A DNA stretch of 57,204 nt from Erwinia typographi (GTDB lineage Bacteria > Pseudomonadota > Gammaproteobacteria > Enterobacterales > Enterobacteriaceae): positions 1-57,204 of the forward strand of contig NZ_JRUQ01000076.1 in assembly GCF_000773975.1 (NCBI RefSeq), given 5' to 3'. Of the stretch, positions 25,199 to 32,986 are shown one piece after another. Numbering within the stretch: the first letter of the stretch is position 1; each line of letters begins with the position of its first letter. A model generated the notes under the pieces. The model was given only the letters and a program-made list of their open reading frames with translations, did not search any database and had not been told where the DNA came from. The position numbers and the translations under genes were made by a program.

Positions 25199-25660
25199 GT
25201 GGTAGAGCAAAGCTTAAAAGAAGTCGTGAAAGCGATGTGCAAGACATGCCCTGGCGGTCGAGAGGCCATGGCTGGCGCACTGGGTATGACAATGACTCAG
25301 TTCAACAACAACCTGTATGAGAAGAACGGTTGTCGTTTCTTTGAGGTAGTGGAACTGGAAGCGATGGAGGACATTTCGGGAACGTCTGCGCTGGCTGATT
25401 ATTTTGCTAAACGCCGCGGTGCGCTGCTGGTGGACGTGCCAAACCTTGAGGATCTTGACCGCGTTGACTTGTTCAGCAGGGCGATGCGTACAGCTGCTGC
25501 CCGGGGGCAGGTTGATCAGATTATCGAACAGGCGCTGGAAGATGGAGTGATTGAGCAACATGAAGCGGATGAAATCTACGAGCATCACCGGCGCCACCTT
25601 GCCGCCAGAGAAGAAGAGATCCGCGCCATTGTTACGTTATTTGGCCGCAAAAAAAAGTGA
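25199..25660 (+). CDS. CII-like / YmfL-family phage regulator
   Basis: 153 residues from GTG 25199, with AAGGA eight bases upstream. The N-terminal half (SLKEVVKAMCKTCPGGREAMAGALGMTMTQFNNNLYEKNG) is typical of YmfL/CII-like HTH proteins that follow cro in enterobacterial prophages. The C-terminal half is helical and charged (EQALEDGVIEQHEADEIYEHHRRH), ending in basic GRKKK. A role in the lysogeny decision is likely by position only. Confidence 0.8.
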   Translation: MVEQSLKEVVKAMCKTCPGGREAMAGALGMTMTQFNNNLYEKNGCRFFEVVELEAMEDISGTSALADYFAKRRGALLVDVPNLEDLDRVDLFSRAMRTAAARGQVDQIIEQALEDGVIEQHEADEIYEHHRRHLAAREEEIRAIVTLFGRKKK

Positions 25661-25721
25661 CGCCCGCGAGTGTGCAGCTCCGGGCGCCTTGGCGTGTCAA
25701 TTCAGTGGAGAACTTTTACGC

Positions 25722-25955
25722 ATGAACAGTTTAAACCGATACAGACCAGCTAAGCAATTCAGGTGCCTGCCGCTGGTGGGTAACTCTCCGTTCCGGTATG
25801 TGGAGATCGTACGTTGCCAGGACGGAAGCCACAACTACCAGCCTGAGGTTGGAGTGGTAGGCGCATTCTCAGCCATGAACAACGATGGCCGGGAAGAGTG
25901 GAGGGCTCTGACTTCTTGCCAGACCGCTTTATTGCGGCAGGGAGGCTGTGATTGA
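25722..25955 (+). CDS. Small phage protein of unknown function
   Basis: 77 residues from ATG 25722 (MNSLNRYRPAKQFRCLPLVGNSPFRYVEIVRCQDGS...). It looks like a compact beta-rich domain, without recognised motifs. It lies between the CII-like and DUF4222 genes and overlaps the latter by 8 bp, so it belongs to the same early transcript. GTGGAG lies upstream. Confidence 0.6.
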   Translation: MNSLNRYRPAKQFRCLPLVGNSPFRYVEIVRCQDGSHNYQPEVGVVGAFSAMNNDGREEWRALTSCQTALLRQGGCD

Positions 25956-26133
25956 ACAGGAAAAAATTGAACCATGGGTCGCAAATTACCGGGAGCGTTA
26001 TCACGGCATCCTGGTTGAAACCATCGGCATTGATACCGTCAATCAGCGGATCATCTTCCGCAGGCAGGGCTATGAATACGAATGCGTCTGCCCGCGTCGG
26101 GACTGGAAAAAGAAATATGAGAGGGTTGTATGA
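25948..26133 (+). CDS. DUF4222-like small phage protein
   Basis: 61 residues from GTG 25948 with GGGAGG just upstream. The pattern ANYRERYHGILVETIGIDTVNQRIIFRRQGYEYECVCP is that of DUF4222 proteins in lambdoid phages near the O-like gene. Function unknown. It overlaps the replication gene by 4 bp (ATGA). Confidence 0.75.
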   Translation: MIEQEKIEPWVANYRERYHGILVETIGIDTVNQRIIFRRQGYEYECVCPRRDWKKKYERVV

Positions 26134-27209
26134 GTAGCAAACTGCACGGCCTGGTATGGGAAGGTTGCGGGCCGTCTGGAATGACCCTCTCCCGCATAGC
26201 GGTGCTTGCCAGACTCGCTGATTACAGCAACGACGAGGGCTACAGCTGGCCTGCTGTCGACACTATCAGAGAGCAGGTGGGCGCCAAAAGCAAAACTACC
26301 GTCAGGGCTGCGATCAGGGAGCTTGAGCAGGCGGGCTGGCTTCAGGTTATTGAGCGTAAGTTAGGTGGTCGCAATGCGTCGAATGGGTATCAGATCGATG
26401 TTGAGAAGCTGGAGCTGTTTGCAGAAGCCGCAAGGAAGAAAAAAAGGAAGGCGTCAAATTCTGACCCCTCAAAAATTGACCCACCAAATATTAACCCCTC
26501 AAATTCTGACGCCTCAAATATTGATGGGTCAAATAACGGCACATCAGGGGGTCAAAATTTGGTAGGGGAGGGGTCAACCATTGACCCCGATCCGTTAATA
26601 GATCCAATAACAGATCCGTCAGATAAAAAGACTTCTTGTCAGCCTGCTGCGCAGACCGACCCTGAAGTGGTTCTGACTGATTTTGCAAAGCAGGTTCTCG
26701 CACACCTGAACCAGGCGACCGGCTCCCGGTACCAGGTCAGCAAATCGTCGCTGGAGAACATCCGGGCCAGATTAGCCGAAGGGTTTACCACTGACGAGCT
26801 GATCCTGACCACGGATTACCTGAATGCCAAATGGGCCAACGATTTGGAAATGGCCGGTTACCTGCGACCTACCACGATTTTCCAGCCGTCGAAATTCCAG
26901 GGATATCTGACTGGCGCTCAGCGCTGGCTGGCTCATGGCCGTCCGGCATGTGTCGATGGGAAGTGGGTCAAAGATAATGGCGAGACCGTGGGGCGGGCGC
27001 CAGCGGATCACACCGAGCGTGACGCAGCATGGCGACGTTTCATCGGTAGCGCCAAACCCGTCAGAAATCCCAGTCAGCTTGAGGAAACTGTGAGGGCTGA
27101 GGCCAGTAAGGCAGGTGTGCGGTCGATGAACGCCAGTTTCGCTGTCAGCCGCTGGAACAGCATCTGGAAGGACTGCTGTGAGCGCTTGTCTGGAGGGAAA
27201 GCAGCATGA
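26130..27209 (+). CDS. Phage replication initiator, O-like, with conserved phage C-terminal domain
   Basis: 359 residues. The N-terminal part (about 1-95) has an HTH_36/winged-helix organisation (SWPAVDTIREQVGAKSKTTVRAAIRELEQAGWLQVIERK) for origin binding. The middle (about 108-160) is low complexity and encoded by iterons. The C-terminal part (about 185-290) matches the phage 2220_C-type domain (FAKQVLAHLNQATGSRYQVSKSSLENIRARLAEGF...FQGYL). No helicase-loader (P) gene is obvious next to it, so the C-terminal domain may recruit host DnaB directly; this is inference. Confidence 0.85.
   Translation: MSSKLHGLVWEGCGPSGMTLSRIAVLARLADYSNDEGYSWPAVDTIREQVGAKSKTTVRAAIRELEQAGWLQVIERKLGGRNASNGYQIDVEKLELFAEAARKKKRKASNSDPSKIDPPNINPSNSDASNIDGSNNGTSGGQNLVGEGSTIDPDPLIDPITDPSDKKTSCQPAAQTDPEVVLTDFAKQVLAHLNQATGSRYQVSKSSLENIRARLAEGFTTDELILTTDYLNAKWANDLEMAGYLRPTTIFQPSKFQGYLTGAQRWLAHGRPACVDGKWVKDNGETVGRAPADHTERDAAWRRFIGSAKPVRNPSQLEETVRAEASKAGVRSMNASFAVSRWNSIWKDCCERLSGGKAA
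26454..26543 (+). repeat. Six 15-bp iterons, presumed phage replication origin
   Basis: Units begin TCAAAT/TCAAAA/CCAAAT at 26454, 26469, 26484, 26499, 26514 and 26529, exactly 15 bp apart. The pattern is TCAAATATTGACCCC with variation. The period is five codons, giving a repeated SNSDP/SNIDG-like pentapeptide in the protein. As in lambda, the origin lies inside the O-like gene. An AT-rich patch nearby could be the unwinding element. Confidence 0.8.
26571..26587 (+). repeat. Palindrome beside the iterons
   Basis: GGGTCAA-CCA-TTGACCC, a perfect 7-bp inverted repeat with a 3-bp centre. The half-site TTGACCC also occurs in the iterons, so it may be a further initiator site in inverted orientation. 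Confidence 0.55.
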
Positions 27210-27649
27210 ATATTCGTGAAATGGCTATCGAGTATATCCGTCAAAACCCTGGGTGCACCTCAGCGCAGATCGCCAGCGGTGCAGACATCCCTCGCCGCCT
27301 GATCCAGCCGCTGATGACCGAACTGCAAACACAGGAAGTCGTTATTCGCTATGCCCGCCAGGGACACCCGTTTTTCTACCGGCTACCGCTTGAGTCCGAT
27401 CGCATTCTCCTGGGTGCTCAGTACGAAGCGCACAGGGCCAAAGCGGTTGAACTGGAATCGCGAGGTTACTGGCGCCGGGCTGCCCGCGAATGGTTGCTGG
27501 CAATGGATTCAACGAGAAACGAAGAGGCCCGCGACAAGGCAACTGACCGCCGTGAGTACTGCATACGCCTTGGATGCGTTGGCATTTCGTCAGAGGTATC
27601 TACTATCAACTCGGTTTCGGTGCCAGCCATCGATCTGTGGAGGGACTGA
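27206..27649 (+). CDS. PerC-family transcriptional regulator
   Basis: 147 residues. The N-terminal winged-helix-like segment (EYIRQNPGCTSAQIASGADIPRRLIQPLM) is followed by the PerC-type motif KAVELESRGYWRRAAREWLLAMD. Such proteins occur in phage early regions and can affect host virulence genes (Pch/PerC). ATG overlaps the replication gene stop by 4 bp. Confidence 0.8.
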   Translation: MNIREMAIEYIRQNPGCTSAQIASGADIPRRLIQPLMTELQTQEVVIRYARQGHPFFYRLPLESDRILLGAQYEAHRAKAVELESRGYWRRAAREWLLAMDSTRNEEARDKATDRREYCIRLGCVGISSEVSTINSVSVPAIDLWRD

Positions 27650-27771
27650 TGCAACAGAAATTCAAGGATCACTTTACCCGGAATGAAATTTTCTATCACG
27701 GCATCCGCACGGCTGTAGTGCTGATAGCGCTGCTGGTACTCACTCTGGCGATGGAGGTCGTGAGCCAATGA
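27649..27771 (+). CDS. 40-residue single-span membrane protein
   Basis: MQQKFKDHFTRNEIFYHG then a helix TAVVLIALLVLTLAMEVV. ATG 27649 overlaps the PerC-like stop (TGATG), AGGGA lies upstream, and its stop overlaps the methyltransferase start by 4 bp. No family recognised. Confidence 0.65.
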   Translation: MQQKFKDHFTRNEIFYHGIRTAVVLIALLVLTLAMEVVSQ

Positions 27772-29591
27772 GATACGGATCAGTATGCAGTGGCATTGAA
27801 GCCGCGAGTGTTGCGTGGGAGCCCCTTGGCTGGAAAGCCGCCTGGTTCTCTGAGATTGAAACGTTTCCCAGCGCCGTTCTGGCTGAACGCTGGCCTGAGG
27901 TGAAAAACCTCGGCGACATGACCGCTATTTCAGCCGCGGTTAGCCGTGGTGAAGTTGAAGCGCCGGATGTGCTGGTGGGCGGAACCCCATGCCAGTCATA
28001 TTCAATAGGCGGTCTTCGCAAGGGGCTCCTGGACCCGAGAGGGCAATTAACACTTTCATATGTGGAATTAGCTGATGTCATCGACAATAAGCGCTGTGAA
28101 CGCGGAGAATCGCCTGCAATCTTCGTCTGGGAAAATGTCACAGGGGTATTCTCCTCGAAAGATAACGCGTTCGGGTGCTTTCTTGCTGGACTGGCTGGAG
28201 AATCTGAAGAGTTCGAACCTGGTCCACGACCTGCAATCGGAGTCAGTGAAAAGTTCTGGCGCTGGAATAAGGAAGCCTGTAAGCACATTCCAGTCTGGTC
28301 AAAGCGTGGTGCTGTTATTGGAAGACAGCGCAGAGTGGCCTGGCGAACCTTTGATGCACAATACTTCGGAGTGGCCCAGCGACGCCCACGCATTCTCCTT
28401 GTTGCAAGTGCTCGAACAGACATCGATCCCGCAGAAATACTTTTTGAGTCCGATCGCGTGTGCCGGACTAATCCCCCGACAAAGCAGACGCCCGTGCCTG
28501 TTTGTCTCACAGCAAGAGGGGCAGGCTCTCTCGATGACAGAGAAACTTACATTGTTACGGAAGACGGCCGAGTCAGGCATCTGATGCCAGTGGAGAATGA
28601 ACGGCAGATGGGATTCCCTGATAACCATACTTTGATCGCCTGGCGCGGCAAAGATGTAAGCGAATGCCCAGACGGGCCGCGCTATCGTGCGATCGGCAAC
28701 AGCATGGCTGTACCGGTTATGCGCTGGATCGGGGAGCGTATTGCAGCTGCTCTACCGGCAGAGAAGCCAGCGCCGCGCAACTGGAAACGACCATTTTTGA
28801 AATGGGCTGGTGGGAAGTATTCGCTGCTGCATGAACTGGACAGCCTGATCCCTGAAGGTAAGCGGTTAATAGAGCCGTTCGTCGGCGGCGGCTCGGTGTT
28901 CCTCAATTCAGATAAGCACGCCGACTTTTTGCTGGCTGATGTTAACGCTGATCTGATCAACCTTTACCAGATGCTGGCTGTGGTGCCTGAGGCAGTTGTC
29001 AGCGCCGCCAGGCTTATGTTTGGACGCCTGAATTCCCCAGAAGGCTACGAGGCCATTAAGGCGGAATTTAATGCCCACCTTATCGGTGCAACAGAGCGTG
29101 CAGCGTCATTCCTCTATCTCAATCGCCACTGTTTTAACGGACTGATGCGTTACAACCAGAACCACCAGTTCAATGTTGGGTATGGGAAATACCGCGCGCC
29201 TTACTTCCCGGAAGATGAGATCAATGCGTTTTCAGACATGGCTCATAACTGTGTGTTCATGAATGCCGGATTTCGTCGCACCCTGGCGCTGGCCGGTGCT
29301 GGCGATGTTGTTTACTGCGATCCGCCTTATGATCCGCTACCCGGCACCAGCGGTTTCACCGCTTACGTTGCTGGTGGCTTTACATGGGAAGACCAGATCG
29401 CGCTGGCGGAGTCCTGCGTTGCGGCACATCAGCGCGGCGCCCGCATAGTAATCAGCAATTCGACTGCACCGCGTATCACAGACCTCTATGAGCAGCACGG
29501 CTTTAAAATTCATCACGTCAGTGGCCGCCGCTCAGTCTCATGCAAGGGCAGTACGCGGGCAGCAGCCAGGGATTTAGTCGCGGTTCTTTAG
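27768..29591 (+). CDS. Fused cytosine-C5 and adenine-N6 DNA methyltransferase
   Basis: A single 607-residue frame with two complete enzymes. Residues 1 to about 325 form a C5-cytosine methyltransferase: motif I SVCSGIEAAS, motif IV TPCQS with catalytic Cys75, motif VI ENV, motif VIII QRRPRI, motif X GNSMAVPV. After a short Pro-rich linker (LPAEKPAPRN), residues about 340-607 form a Dam/D12-class N6-adenine methyltransferase: KWAGGK (about 345-350), FVGGGSVF, and DPPY at 518-521. Both active sites look intact. No restriction enzyme is nearby, which points to protection of phage DNA from host restriction. The fusion could also be a joining of two genes usually adjacent in prophages. Confidence 0.92.
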   Translation: MRYGSVCSGIEAASVAWEPLGWKAAWFSEIETFPSAVLAERWPEVKNLGDMTAISAAVSRGEVEAPDVLVGGTPCQSYSIGGLRKGLLDPRGQLTLSYVELADVIDNKRCERGESPAIFVWENVTGVFSSKDNAFGCFLAGLAGESEEFEPGPRPAIGVSEKFWRWNKEACKHIPVWSKRGAVIGRQRRVAWRTFDAQYFGVAQRRPRILLVASARTDIDPAEILFESDRVCRTNPPTKQTPVPVCLTARGAGSLDDRETYIVTEDGRVRHLMPVENERQMGFPDNHTLIAWRGKDVSECPDGPRYRAIGNSMAVPVMRWIGERIAAALPAEKPAPRNWKRPFLKWAGGKYSLLHELDSLIPEGKRLIEPFVGGGSVFLNSDKHADFLLADVNADLINLYQMLAVVPEAVVSAARLMFGRLNSPEGYEAIKAEFNAHLIGATERAASFLYLNRHCFNGLMRYNQNHQFNVGYGKYRAPYFPEDEINAFSDMAHNCVFMNAGFRRTLALAGAGDVVYCDPPYDPLPGTSGFTAYVAGGFTWEDQIALAESCVAAHQRGARIVISNSTAPRITDLYEQHGFKIHHVSGRRSVSCKGSTRAAARDLVAVL

Positions 29592-29672
29592 TCAGTGCAG
29601 GGTAACGGGACAGGAATTTATCAAAGTGGCCGAAACGGGTGCAGCCGCCGGCCAGTGAAAAGTGGAGAACGT

Positions 29673-30386
29673 ATGCAGCAGTTTATGAATGTCGTTCAGG
29701 TATGTCCGCAACACCATGCGCCAGCGGCGTCAATGTCATCGCGAGAGATCGCAAAACTGGTCCAGAGCAAACACGGCGACGTTAAACGCTCAGCCGAACG
29801 TCTGGCGGCTGGTGGAATTTTAAGCGCGCCGTTGGCGCACACCCCCTACCAGCACGAGCAGAACGGGCAGTGGTATGAGGAGTACTGGTTTAAAAAACGG
29901 GACTGCCTGGTACTGGTTGCCCGCCTTTCACCTGAGTTTACCGCCGCTGTGGTGGATCGCTGGCAGGAGCTTGAGCAGGGGAGTGTTGTGCCTCAGTCGC
30001 TGCCTGAAGCATTGCGGTTAGCCGCAGATCTGGCCGAGCAGAAAGTTAAGCTCGAAAACCAGCTTCTGATCGCGGCGCCGAAGGTTGAATTCGTCGATCA
30101 GTATGTGGAGGCCAGAGGGTCTATGACGTTCCGCCAGGTGGCAAAGTTGCTGAATGCCAGAGAGGCTGAATTTCGTCTCTTCCTGCTGGACCGTCACATC
30201 ATGTACCGGCTGAACAATATGCTTACGCCACATCACCGTCACACTGAGGCTGGTCGTTTCGAAATCAAGACCGGTACCGCTAACGCCAACAGCTACGCAT
30301 TCACCCAGGCCCGCTTTACTCCTAAGGGGGTTAAGTGGGTGGCGGGGATTTGGGCTGAGCATCTGCAACAGAGTGGTACAGCATGA
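29673..30386 (+). CDS. Rha-like / KilAC-domain phage antirepressor
   Basis: 237 residues from ATG 29673 (GGAG upstream). The N-terminal Rha-like part (MSSREIAKLVQSKHGDVKRSAERL, then HEQNGQWYEEYWFKKRDCLVLVARLS) is followed by a C-terminal KilAC domain (RQVAKLLNAREAEFRLFLLDRHIMYRLNN). Such proteins relieve repression or regulate lytic genes. This is of interest because the CI-type repressor lacks the cleavage residues. It overlaps the DUF968 gene by 4 bp. Confidence 0.85.
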   Translation: MQQFMNVVQVCPQHHAPAASMSSREIAKLVQSKHGDVKRSAERLAAGGILSAPLAHTPYQHEQNGQWYEEYWFKKRDCLVLVARLSPEFTAAVVDRWQELEQGSVVPQSLPEALRLAADLAEQKVKLENQLLIAAPKVEFVDQYVEARGSMTFRQVAKLLNAREAEFRLFLLDRHIMYRLNNMLTPHHRHTEAGRFEIKTGTANANSYAFTQARFTPKGVKWVAGIWAEHLQQSGTA

Positions 30387-31405
30387 GAGCATTATTAACA
30401 CCGGATGTCGCCCCCCGAGCGGGGATCGTCGTGTTCAAACCCGGCCGTGAACTCCTACCTATGTTCAGCGGCGGCCGCCGTGTACTGATTAGCAGCGAAC
30501 CTGAATTTATGCGAGTGCTGCCCTCCGGGCTGGTATCTGACGCAGATCAACCGCTGGCAGACGATCCGGCCCTGGCTCCTTTCTTTTCGTCTCAGCAGGT
30601 TATAGCGGCAGCAGGTGGGCGAGACAACCTGGCTCACTGGGTTCAGGAACTTGCACATTGCCAGTGGAGCGGGGGAGACGGTTATAACAGCCAGTACCAT
30701 ACCGTGCTGAGAACGGAGGAAAGCGCTGTTTGCCTTTGCGAGCATCACGACAATCAACTCCGGGAAACAACGTTATCGCGCCTTGATGAGCTGGGGCGGG
30801 TAAATGCCGCACAGTGGGTTATTAATTCCGCACGCATTGATCTGGCCTTACCTGAAGGTCACCAACTTACCCTTCCTGAGCTGTGCTGGTGGGCGACACT
30901 GCGGAATGTCATTCAACAGATGCCGGATGCCCCGGCGCGGCGGGTTTTGAAACTGCCTGCAGCAGTGGTCGAAACCGGAACGTTAAAAGAGGCTGCAATT
31001 CACCCGATGCGCGTGGCGACGGAGATCATTCAGGAAGCGGCAAAGCAGGTGCTGGAGCTCAGGATAGACCCGGAGACGCCGGAAACTTTCCTGTTGAGGC
31101 CAAAGCGGCGCCGCTGGATCAACGAGAAATACACCCGTTGGGTTAAGTCACAGCCCTGTCTTTGTTGCGGCAAACCAGCTGACGATCCTCACCACCTGAT
31201 CGGCTATGGGCAGGGGGGAACGGGAACCAAAGCACATGACTTATTCGTGATACCGCTGTGCAGAGCTCATCACGATGCACTTCATGCTGATATGCGAGCG
31301 TTTGAAGCAAAATATGGCACCCAACCTGAACTGCTGCTGCGTATGCTCGACAGAGCCCTGGCATTAGGCGTCATTGCAACAGGCAAGAATAATCGTGGAG
31401 ACTAA
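30383..31405 (+). CDS. DUF968 phage protein with HNH-like motif
   Basis: 340 residues. The C-terminal part carries zinc and HNH-type residues: CLCCGKPADDPHHLIGYGQ and IPLCRAHHDALH. It matches DUF968 (Orf-like nin-region nucleases). The N-terminal two thirds have no clear motif. It probably acts in recombination or DNA end processing, as do other nin-region genes, and precedes the Q antiterminator. Confidence 0.85.
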   Translation: MRALLTPDVAPRAGIVVFKPGRELLPMFSGGRRVLISSEPEFMRVLPSGLVSDADQPLADDPALAPFFSSQQVIAAAGGRDNLAHWVQELAHCQWSGGDGYNSQYHTVLRTEESAVCLCEHHDNQLRETTLSRLDELGRVNAAQWVINSARIDLALPEGHQLTLPELCWWATLRNVIQQMPDAPARRVLKLPAAVVETGTLKEAAIHPMRVATEIIQEAAKQVLELRIDPETPETFLLRPKRRRWINEKYTRWVKSQPCLCCGKPADDPHHLIGYGQGGTGTKAHDLFVIPLCRAHHDALHADMRAFEAKYGTQPELLLRMLDRALALGVIATGKNNRGD

Positions 31406-31406
31406 G

Positions 31407-31769
31407 ATGCGTAATATTAAATACATTCTGGAATGCTGGGGTGGATGGGCAGCGTCTGAGGGCGCAGGTGTCGACTACTCACCCATAGCAGCAGGATTCA
31501 AAGGATTGCTACCAGCTGAGTCTAATCTACGTCCGTCATGCACTGATAATGACGGGGTTATTATCGATAGCTGCATTGCAAAGTTGAAGAAGTACAAGCC
31601 GGAAGAGTACGAGTTGGTGGTTGCACATTACCGATATAACATATCCCTCAGGACGATCGCCCGTCGCCGTAAATGTGCTGATGGAACGATTAGAAAAGAG
31701 ATGCAAACAGCTGAAGGGTTTCTAAGCGGGGTTCTTTGCATGTTAGATGTAAAATTAGAAATGGGTTGA
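31407..31769 (+). CDS. Antiterminator Q (Q21/QuuD-type)
   Basis: 120 residues from ATG 31407 (TGGAG upstream). Family phrases: MRNIKYILECWGGWAASEGAGVDYSPIAAGFKGLLP, then an HTH-like YNISLRTIARRRKCADGTIRKEMQTAEGF. Q modifies RNA polymerase at the late promoter so it ignores the terminator at 34171. Unusually, 2.4 kb of reverse-strand cargo lies between Q and that terminator. Confidence 0.88.
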   Translation: MRNIKYILECWGGWAASEGAGVDYSPIAAGFKGLLPAESNLRPSCTDNDGVIIDSCIAKLKKYKPEEYELVVAHYRYNISLRTIARRRKCADGTIRKEMQTAEGFLSGVLCMLDVKLEMG

Positions 31770-31789
31770 AAAATGGGCCTTATGGCCCA

Positions 31790-32986
31790 TTAGAAAGGCC
31801 ACAAATTTTTTAGGTATTGAAGTGCGTATGGTGTTAGTTGGAAATAAAATTTAAAAGTTAACACTAAACCAATAAAAACGGCTAGCCCTATGACTATAAA
31901 CGCAAAATATTGTATCATGATTCTTGTTGTTAAATGTGAAAATGTGGATTCAATGTCAGAGTATATTGATTTGTAAGTGGTTTGCGCTTGGTTTTTTTTG
32001 TATTTTATTTCTTCTTTTATAGCTTTTAATGTTTGCCATTGATTAAATAATGCCAAGCTAATGAGAGCGACAAAGATTATTGCTCCAAGCAAAATAGATG
32101 TGTTTATCAATGATTGCACGCTCCAGTCAATTGATTCCTTCATCTGCGTTGCAACTATTACAGTAGCCAATGGCAGACCTAACACCTGATTTTGAATGTC
32201 AGAAAATGTTTTATGAATTTTACCCATTTCTTCGACTTTAGCTGCTCTCAGTTGATCAATTATTTTCTCATAGGAAAAACCAGAGGAAAATAAATTATAT
32301 CCTTTTTTAAAGCTATTAATAATGTTTTCAATGTCCGATAATATTTTTGAAAAAGCACTTTCTTTTGATTGAGAGTCAGCAGCAAATTTAACTGCATTGG
32401 CAAGTATGCTTAACTTCTGATCTCTATGGGTATCATCTGTAAAAGATGAAATAAATGTATCGACTGTGGTAATATTTATTTTTTTCAGGTCATTAATGTC
32501 GTAATTTATTATTATTTTAAATACTTCCTTATCAAAGTATACTAACTCATAATTACTCTCATCAAGAAGTGCAGCACTCTGTTTTAGTAGGGATAATAGT
32601 CTCAAAACACAACGGTATGACTGAATTGCTGAAGGGGTGATTGTATCTTTACAATAGTATTTTTCATCAAGTATAAAATACTCATTTGGTTCTCTTATTC
32701 TATTTTTGTTATTTTCAAGAAAATCTGAGACTGTAGGGTAAACTCTACCAAGCCTAGTGATTGGATGTGTTATCGATATTAAAACTGTATTTCCCGATGC
32801 AATGGTTCCTTGTTCTAGGGTTATTCCGAATCTGTCTTTGGCTGTCAATAATTCTTTAAGATTATTGCATTCCGACTCATCAGAAAGATAAAGACTACCC
32901 TCCATAGAGGAGGGTTTTAGAACCACTTTTTTATAGACTGCAACTAATTCTATAAATTTTTTACTCGTCATCATCATCTTCGCCAC
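31790..32986 (-). CDS. Membrane protein of the NdpA-linked cassette, unknown function
   Basis: Up to 398 residues. The first 290 or so have no recognised family: mixed alpha/beta then helical (SDIENIINSFKKGYNL). Two membrane helices lie at about 293-315 and 357-383, joined by a 40-residue coiled segment (FNQWQTLKAIKEEIKYKKNQ). The arrangement suggests a large cytoplasmic sensor or effector domain anchored by a C-terminal hairpin. Start is uncertain: GTG 32986 or ATG 32977/32974/32971, all overlapping the NdpA-like stop by 11-26 bp. The composition is much more AT-rich than the flanking phage genes, a sign of separate origin. Confidence 0.78.
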   Translation of the reverse strand: MAKMMMTSKKFIELVAVYKKVVLKPSSMEGSLYLSDESECNNLKELLTAKDRFGITLEQGTIASGNTVLISITHPITRLGRVYPTVSDFLENNKNRIREPNEYFILDEKYYCKDTITPSAIQSYRCVLRLLSLLKQSAALLDESNYELVYFDKEVFKIIINYDINDLKKINITTVDTFISSFTDDTHRDQKLSILANAVKFAADSQSKESAFSKILSDIENIINSFKKGYNLFSSGFSYEKIIDQLRAAKVEEMGKIHKTFSDIQNQVLGLPLATVIVATQMKESIDWSVQSLINTSILLGAIIFVALISLALFNQWQTLKAIKEEIKYKKNQAQTTYKSIYSDIESTFSHLTTRIMIQYFAFIVIGLAVFIGLVLTFKFYFQLTPYALQYLKNLWPF

